Assembly (NCBI GenBank): GCA_001464765.1
Contig: LNDV01000015.1
Location: 62,001 to 126,000, forward strand
From: Betaproteobacteria bacterium Ga0077526
GTDB taxonomy: Bacteria > Pseudomonadota > Gammaproteobacteria > Burkholderiales > Ga0077523
Direction of reading: 5' to 3'
DNA length: 64,000 nucleotides
Under the pieces are notes generated by a model, which did no database searches, was not told the origin of the DNA, and saw only the letters and a program-made list of their open reading frames with translations. Position 1 is the first letter of the stretch. Each line of letters starts with the position of its first letter. Shown one piece after another: positions 52,501-61,500 of this stretch. The position numbers and the translations under genes were made by a program.

Positions 52501-55500
52501 CCAGCTGGCCGTGCCCGTCGCCCCCGGCGTGGCCCAGGCCGGCGATCAGGTGTTCTTCTTCGAGAAGCGGAGCCTGCCCATCGGCCCGGACGGTGCCTTC
52601 CAGGACGTGTGGACCGTGGTGGATTCCGGAACGGTCGGCGAAGACGGCATGGCCCGCACGGCGTCGCCGCCCTTCCCGGGGCTGAGCGGTCGCGGCAACG
52701 TGCTCGTGGCCAAGGCCGCACAGCCGATGGGCATCATCCGGATAGACCTCGGCTACGTGCTCGGGCTCAGCATGGCCTTCTCGTTCGCCATCGGCATCGC
52801 CGCGACCGGCGGCCTCGCCGGCGCTGCGGTTGCCGGCGGGCTCATCGCGGGCTACGCGGGCATGCTCGTGCTGCCCTCGCTGTACCAGGCGATCAACCTC
52901 AAGATCTGGAAGAACTGGGCGGAGAACAAGGACGGCTACGACCTCACGGTCAACGTGCCGCCCAACGCGCCCATCACGCAGATCATCCCCGACATTCCGT
53001 CGCCGCCGGCCGGCGGCGGCTCGCCGACGCAGCCTCGCATCAGCGCGCTCGATGCCACCGTGGACGGCAACGGCGTGGTCACGCTCGAAGTGAAGGGCTA
53101 CAACTTCTTCGACCTGCTGAGCCCCGAGTTTGGCGGCGACGTGATCGGCGAAGACGTCCGCGACGCGCGCATCGTGTTCCAGATGCGGGACCGTGAAGTC
53201 ATCGTGCGCGGCCAGGACTTCCTCAGCGCATCCAGCACGCTCGATGCGTCCGACCAGTTCCTGAGTACCGTCACCCTCCGGGTGCCGCAGGATGTGCTGC
53301 TCGGCATGAGCGACATTCGCGTGGAGCGGCCGAGCTACCAGATCGCCTCCAGCGCGGGTGGCGTGGATGCCGACATCCTTTGGACTGGCAGCGTCTCCGC
53401 GAGTATCGACAACAAGGGCGGCTACGGCTTCACCGGCCGGTGGGGCAGCAACGGCAACGCCGTGCTGCAGATCCTGGACGTCGCCCGCATCGACGAGCAG
53501 AACCCCGACGAACGCGTGATCAAGGAAATCCAGATCGCCGGCGCCGGGGCCGTGTGGGACACCCTCGCCACGCCGGACCTCTCCCGCGTGTACGTCGCCA
53601 CCAATAACGGCATCGCCGTCATCGACGCCTTCACGCTGCAGCAGTTCGACGTCGACCGCAACACCACGGGGATGGACCGCATCGAGATCCCGTTCGGCGG
53701 GCGTGTGAACGACCTCACGATGGATCCGTCCGGCCGTTACCTCTACGCCGCCGGCACGGGCCTCATCTACATCATCGATCTGGACCCCGAGTCGGAGAAC
53801 TTCCACAAGGTCACCACCGTGCTTGGCGTGGATGCGCCAGCCAACGGCAAGATCAACGACATCCGCGTGAACGCCGACGGGACGCGCCTGTTCGTCGCGG
53901 TACCGCACACCGAGATGTTCGGGCCGATCAGCTGGAATAGCGGTCAGCGCCACAAGGGCAACATCGTGGTCTTCAACGTGGACGAGGACGACCGCACGGA
54001 GAACGGCAACCCTGGCGGCGCGCGCAAGTGGCGCGAACAGATCGGATCGTTCGTCGCCGGCCTCGAGCCCTTCGAGATCGAGGCGACAACCGACCGCAAC
54101 CTGATGATCTTCACCTCGCGGCTGGACTTCAAGAAGGGCCTGCATCCGCTTCGCATCACGAACGACAACCCGACCGGGTTCGCGGTGAGCATCACGTCCG
54201 TCAACCTGACGATCAACAAGGAGCAGCCGAACATCCGGACGTACGGCAGCAGCTTCGATCCGTTCGGCTACTTCCCGGGCTTCACCACCCGCGCAAATGG
54301 TCAGCTCTACGACCTGGACATCCGCAACGCCTCCGGCGTCGCCATCACCCCGGACCGCAAGTACGCGTTCGTGGGCGACTGGTACCTGCCGCGTTACTTC
54401 TACATGGATGCCATGTCGGCCTACGAGATCGAGGACCTGCACAAGGTCGGCTCGAAGGTCGCCATCGTGCGCGATCCGTTCGGACCGAACCCGACGGTGC
54501 TGGGCGCCACCTCGCCGATCCCCATGACGTTCCTGGAAGAGGTGGAAGTCGACGCGTCGGGCAAGAAGCTCTACGTGAACTTCCGCAACGCGGGGAATAT
54601 CGCGGTCTACGACATCGAGAAGATGGTGCTTCGGGCGGACTCCAACGCGCAGGACTTCAAGCGCATGCCGCTGGACCACGCGTGGTCCGATCGCGACGAC
54701 CTTGCCAACAAGTTCAACCTGGACGCCATCGACGTCCAGTTCTTGAGCCGCGGCCTGTCGCTGCAGGAGAACCAGGTCCTGCGCCTCATCTCGCCCACGG
54801 GCATCGTCGATCTGGACGGCACCGGCAACGAGCCGCTCAGCTTCGAGTGGGAGATCGACACGGGCCTGCTCGGCGTGGACGACTACAAGTCTCGGCTGTA
54901 CGTGAGCGCGCTGGCGCCGGGCGAGGGGCTGTATCCGGACGATCCCTACCGCGACCGCAAGGAGGATGCCCTCAGCTCGCCTGGCCAGGGGTCTCCGACG
55001 ACCTTCCTGGATCTCCTCGAGTACACCTTCAGCAGCCCGCCTTCGGTGGGTGACAACGAGGACGCCAACCCTGGCCGGATCCTGACGATCGGCGAGGGCC
55101 TCGAAATCGGCAAGAAGTACCGCGTCGACGTGAACGGCAACGTCTCGCAGATCGGCAATGCGTCCGACCCGAAGCGCACGGTGGTCGAGCTCGATCACGC
55201 CTACCGCAAGGTGTTCACCGCCGGCAACTTCTACTACTGGGGCGTGGAGATCGAGGACAAGGGGATCGACCGGGCCGAGGCCTTCACGGCGCGGCACGTC
55301 GAGAACGGGAAGCCGTTCAACGCGGTCACCATCCTGACCCATGGCTTCCAGCTCGACCCGCAGACCGACCTCGCGAACGGTTCGTTCCAGCAGCCGGGCG
55401 CCTTCATCGATCTCGCCCGGCTGATCTCCACGGCCGGTGGCGGCGGCGTCGTGATGCTCTACGACAAGAACACCGGCTGGTGGCGCCAGATCAAGGCGGA

Positions 55501-58500
55501 CGGCACCTACGGCCCCGCCGGCGCGAGCCCGCTCATCGCAGGCAAGCCGGTGGTGCTCGTGTCGGACTGGAAGCGTGAATCGGACATCAGCGATTCGGGC
55601 TTCTCCGAGGCGGCGGCCGATTCGCTGTTCGCTTCGCTGCTGGACCTGGACCGGCAGGCTGGCGGCAGACTGCTCAGCTCGCCGCTGCACTTCATCGGCC
55701 ACAGCCGCGGGACGTCGGTGAACAGCGAGATCGTCCAGCGGCTCGGTGCCCACAACATCGTGACGAGCGGCATTCACATGACGACGCTCGATCCGCACGA
55801 GTTCAAGCAGGACAGCCTGGACGTGCCGCTGCAGGACATGGTGGAGGCCGCGCAGGCGGCCCTCGCCGCGGTGTCCCTGACCACGACGGTGGTCTCGCTC
55901 GCCGGCGGGAACGTGCCGCTCGCGATCACGATCGCCGTGTGGGCCTGGAAGCTCGGTCAGCTGCTCGCCAACGCCACGACCGGCGCGGCCAAGTACCTCG
56001 GGGTGCAGCTGAACCCGATCCAGTACGCGGAGTTCTTCGACCCCGACGTGAAGTCGTGGGCCAACGTCTCCTTCCTGGACAACTACTACCAGACCGCGGG
56101 CAACACCGCCGCCGGTAGCGTGACTGCCACGCCGAACGGGCGACCGGTGGTGGGCGCGGACCTCAACGTGAACCTGAACGCCATGGCCGGCTTCACGCAG
56201 GAGGACCTGCTCGGCTTCGGTCTGAACATGGGCGTGGGCGGCCCGCACAGCCGCGTGTGGCAGTGGTACGCCGGCACGGTGAACACGGGGATCCTCGAGT
56301 TCGACGGCAACCCGCTGTGGCGTTCGCTCGGCGACGAGGGGCTGGCCTCCGAGGCGCTCGGCCTGCCGATGCGCGACTTCCAGTTCAATGCGGTGCCGTG
56401 GTACCGGGTCGACCCGAACTCCATCAACACGGGCAACTGGAACTCCGGCGGCGCGTTGACCGAGGGCATCGGAGCGGGCTGGTACTTCAGCCCCACGGGC
56501 GGCGGCTTTGCCTACAGCCCGGGCGGCGGGGCCAGCGTGCCCTTCAACACCGACAACACCGAGGTGACCGACGCGCCGGCGGGCTTCCCGGACGTCAACA
56601 CCATCTTCAACGGCAGCTTCGAGTACGGTACGCGGCAGTCACTGCTCAACTACCTGGCGTGGCGCCTGTCGGGCGCAGAGGATCTCCCCGACGACATCGG
56701 GCGCTTCCCGCTGTCGTACGAGCTGCCCGGCTGGGCGATGCACGGCGGCGAGGGCTTCACGATCAACGTGCCGGTGTTCGGCGAGATCGACATCGGCGGC
56801 CTGTTCGTGATGGAGACCTCTCCCACCGAGAACTTCAAGCGCTTCGTGAAGTACGCCATAGACGGGTACATCGACCGGCTGGTCGCGCAGGCCGGCCAGT
56901 ACTTCACGCGGTTCAACCTGCCCGACATTCCCGGACCGTTCGACGAGATGCTCGGGAGCTATCTGGGAAGCAAGTTCCTCGGCAAGTTCGGGATCAACGC
57001 GACGCAGGAGGTCGTGGAGAAGCTCATCAAGGGCTACCGGGCGATCTTCAAGGCCGGCGAAGTGGCCGTGAGCGCACTCGGCAGCATCATCGACAAGATC
57101 GCCACGTCGACGAATGTGCCGGCCCCCTTCGCGCTGCAGGACATCCTGACCGAACAGCCGGGGCCCACGGGCATTCCGATCAGCATCGACAAGATCAAGG
57201 AGTACCTGCACTTCGGTATCGACCAGGCGGTCAACTTCCTGCCGAGCATGACCAGCGACTACGCGCTGCTGATGGGCGCCGGAGAAGCGCTGCGCAAGAT
57301 CGTGGACAACACGATCCCCGACGGGCTGGAGACGATGCGCGACAGCCTGATGAACTATCTCGACCACGATTCCAACCTGGACAGCATCACCCACAACCGG
57401 CTGTACGTGCCGGCCGGCAAGCAGTTCCTGCGGTTCAACGTGTGGACGCCCGTCGCGATCCTGCCGGACTCGAAGCTGGAGATCACCTTCCGCAAGATGG
57501 ACGGCACCAGCGCTACCGTGGAACAGGTGATCGCGGAAGGGCTCTTCTCCGGGCGTGACTACGCGGTGCCGATCCCCACGGGGTTTGCGGGCGAGATCGT
57601 GACGCTCACGATCAAGCAGAAGGGCATGGGCGTCACCGAGGAGTTCCGCACGTCCATGCAGGACATGGTCGATCTCGGCATGTACGACAACGCCGTCGCC
57701 AATTTCGTGGGCGGTGTGGCGGAGTACGCCGCGGGCGTGTTCGCCGGAGCCGTGGGCGGCATGAGCCAACTGCTGCTGCTGGACGATCTGCAGTTCACCG
57801 ACACCGCCACCGGCACGCCGCTGCTGGGCGAAGGCGTCGTGCACGATTCGACCGTCGGCGCCGTGACGCTCTCGCAGGTGGAATCGCTCCTCGACGATGC
57901 GCGCAACCTCTGGCTGCAGGTGGGCGGCGTGCAGGACGCACTCGCCACCCTGCCGACGGTCCGCGTGGAGGTCGCCGACCTCACCGGCAGCGCGCTCGCC
58001 GTGTTCGACAACGGCATCATCCGCGTCGACCGCGATGCCGCCGGCCTCGGCTGGTTCGTGGACGGCACGCCGACGGACTCCGCGGAGTTCCTGGCCACCA
58101 CCACCGCCAACCAGTGGCGCGCGGCGACGACATCGCCGGCCTTCGGCAAGTACGACCTGCTCACGGTGCTGACGCACGAGCTGGGTCATGCGCTGGGCCT
58201 GGACGACATCCCCGTGAGCGTGACACCCACGACGCTCATGACCGGCGCCATCTCTTCGGGTGTCCGGCGCCTGCCTTCGCGCACCGATCTGCCGGCAGAC
58301 GAAGACGAAGCCACACCGACCCCGACCACACCCACCGCGCCGATCGTGGTGGTGTCGCCGGCACCGGTGCAGCCGATCGTCATCCCGCAGCCCGGCCAGT
58401 TGCTCGTGGGCTCCGGCCCCCTCGGCATCGGCGTCGCCAACGGGGCGTTCTCCGTGAGCGACGGCGCGTCGTCGCAGTTCGGCTGGCAGCTCACCGGCGA

Positions 58501-61500
58501 TGCCGCCGTCACGGGCGGCCAGGGTGTGCTGAACGAGGACGACCGGTTCCTCTCCGGCTTTGCGCAGAGCTTCATCATTCCCGACCGCGCGACGGCTCTG
58601 CGCTTCACGCTCGTGGACGTGGATCTGCAGGCGAACGAGAGCGGGCCGGTGGATGCCTTCGAAGTGGCGCTGCTCGATGCGGACGACGATCCTCTTGTCG
58701 GCACCGCGAGCATCACCAACACCGACGCGCTCTTCAACCTGCAGAGCGACGGGCGCGCCTTCGCGGCGGACCGCGTCACGGTCTCGGGGCTTTCCAACCG
58801 CAACGGCGGGGTGCTCGACACGAGCGCACCGGTGGATATCGAGATCGATCTCACGGGCCTCGCGCCCGAGTCGGTGGCGAGCCTGTTCTTCGATCTCATC
58901 GGCTTCGGCGAGACCGGCAGCCGGGTCGTGATCGACGACGTGCGCTTCCTGCTCGACGCGTCGGGCAACCGCCCGCCGGTCGCCCGCGACGACAGCGCCA
59001 CGGTGGATGAGAACGGCGCGATCGTGATCGACGTGCTCACCAACGACACCGACCCCGATGGCGACCCGCTGCAGGTGGTGATCGTCACCCAACCGCAGAA
59101 GGGCGACCTGGTCGACCTGGGCAACGGCCGCTACGAGTACCGTCCGGCTTCCGGGCAGCAGGGCAGCGACCAGTTCAGCTACCGCGTGACGGACGGCTCG
59201 CTGAGTTCCGACACGGCCGTGGTGTCCATCGGCATCTCGGGGACTAACGTGGCGCCGGTGTTCAATACCGTGGTGGCGCAGACGGCCGACGAGGGCGATG
59301 TGGTGGTGGTGAACGTCACCGCGATCGACGCCGATAGCGACACGCTCACCTACTCCCTGGTGGGGGCGGCCGGGACGGGCGCCACGATCGACGCGGCGAC
59401 CGGCGAGTTCCGCTGGACCGCTACCGACGGCGACGACACGATCAGTTTCACCGTGCGTGCGGACGACGGCACGACCACGACGGACACCACCTTCGACGTG
59501 ACGGTGAACAACGTGGCGCCGACCCTCTCGGTGACCGGTACGGCCACGGCGCTCTCCGGCCAGCCCTATGCGCTGACACTCGGCGCGACCGATCCGGGCC
59601 AGGACACGATCACCGAGTGGGTCGTGGACTGGGGCGACGGCTCGGCGGTGCAGCGCTTTGCAGGCAACACGACGCGTGTGACCCACGTGTATGCGGAGCC
59701 TGACCGGACCCACACCATCATCGTGACCGCCACGGACGACGACGGTGAGTGGGAGGCCACGCCGTTCGACGTGAACGTCGTGAACGACCTGCTGTACGTC
59801 ACCTCGCTCACCGGCGGTGACAGCGGCTTCGACGTGCGCTTCAGCCGGACCTTCCAGCAGGCCGCGATCAACCTGTACGACACGAGGCTCGACCCGCGGG
59901 GTGCGCCGGATGTCGTGCTGCGCGATGCCTCGGGCAATGCCGTGCGCGGATCGCTCGTGGCCGATGGGGACGGACGCGGGTTCCGCTTCGTCGCGACGGG
60001 TGGCGCGCTGGCGGCCGGGCAGTACACGGTGCAGCTCGCCAGCCGGGCGGACGGATTCAAGGATTCGCTCGACCGCACGCTCGATGGCAATCGCGACAAC
60101 GTTTCCGGCGATGACTTCTCGGGCAGCTTCACCGTGACGGCCGCCGATGCGGTGGTCGGCATTGCCGATGTCGTGCGCGGAGCCAATCAGGAGGTCGACG
60201 TCCCCGCCACGGCGCGCGGGCTGCCCATCACGCTGACTTCCGCCGGGGGTGCAACGAAGGTCGAGTTCGATCTGCGTTACGACACCGCACTGCTGGCCGT
60301 GAGCGTGTTCGAGCCGGGCGCGGATCTGCCGGCCGGCAGCAGCATCACGCTGAGCGGTGCGGCGGGCAGCCAGCGCATCGTGATCGAGAGCACTGCGCCG
60401 CTGGCGGCAGGCACGCTCGAGATTCTGCGGGTGCGGGCCAAGGTCACCGCCACGGCGACCTACGGTGCGCGGCAGGTGCTGGACATCGCCAATGTGAGTG
60501 TGGGCGGTACGGCCGGTCGTGCCGACGACGGCCTGCAGGTGGTCGCGTGGTTCGGCGACAGCACGGGCGATCAGCGCTACAGCAACCTGGATGGTCAGCG
60601 CGTATCGCGAGTGGTGGCCGGCCTCGACAGCGGCTTCGGTTTCTACCCGGCGGTGGACCCGATCGTCATCTCCGACGTGGACCGCAGCGGCAGCCTGACG
60701 GCCGCGGACGCCACCATCATCTCGCGCGAGAGCCAGTTCCTGCTGAGCGGCACGGCGTCGTTCGACCAGGCGCAGATTCCGCCCCTGCCGGTGGCTGAAG
60801 CGCCGGCAGGCGGACGACTTGCCGGTGCGGCGGCTGCAGCGACTGCACCCGGCGGCACGTTACGCGTGTTGTCGGTGACGCCCACCGCCAGCGGGGCGCA
60901 AGTGCGGTTCGACCGTGCGCTGGATGCCGCCGCGCTCAACCTGTTCGACGCCGCCGGTGCGGGGCTCGGCGCTGCCGATGTCACGCTCGTGGGCGAACGC
61001 CTGGGTGCGATGGCTGGCTCGCTCGTCCTCGATGCGGACGGGCAGGGCTTCAGCTACCTGCGTTCCGGCGGGGCGCTACCTGACGACAGTTACACGCTGA
61101 CCGTACGCTCCGGCGAGCGGGGTGTGCGTGGTGTTGCTGGCGCACTGCTCGACGGCGATGCCGATGGCGTGGCGGGTGACGACTACCTCGCGGTGTTCAA
61201 CGTGTCGCCGCGGCAGGTGGTGACGGTGTCGCTGCCCGATGTGGTGCGAGGACCGGGACAGGATGTCGTCGTGCCCGCCAACGCGACCGGCGGGCTGCAT
61301 CTGCCGGTGACGCTCTCCGACGGCGCCGGCGTGACGGGCCTGGCCTTCACCCTGCTGTTCGACAGCACGCTGCTCGAACTGCAGGACGTGAAGCTCGCAG
61401 CCGGTGTGGCCGGTACGGTGAGTCGCACGGCGGTGGCCGGAGGCGTGAGGGTGGAGGTGACGTTCTCGACGCCGCTTGCGGCAGGAGCGATCTCGCCCGT

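Noticed and set aside
41408..56248. An antisense open frame of 4,946 codons across the middle of the giant gene
   Set aside because: It is an exact shadow of the strongly biased GC-rich codons on the + strand, where reverse-complement stop codons are rare. Its translation is rich in His, Arg, Val and Asp with no recognisable domain. The same holds for the 2,557-codon antisense frame at 28880-36553.
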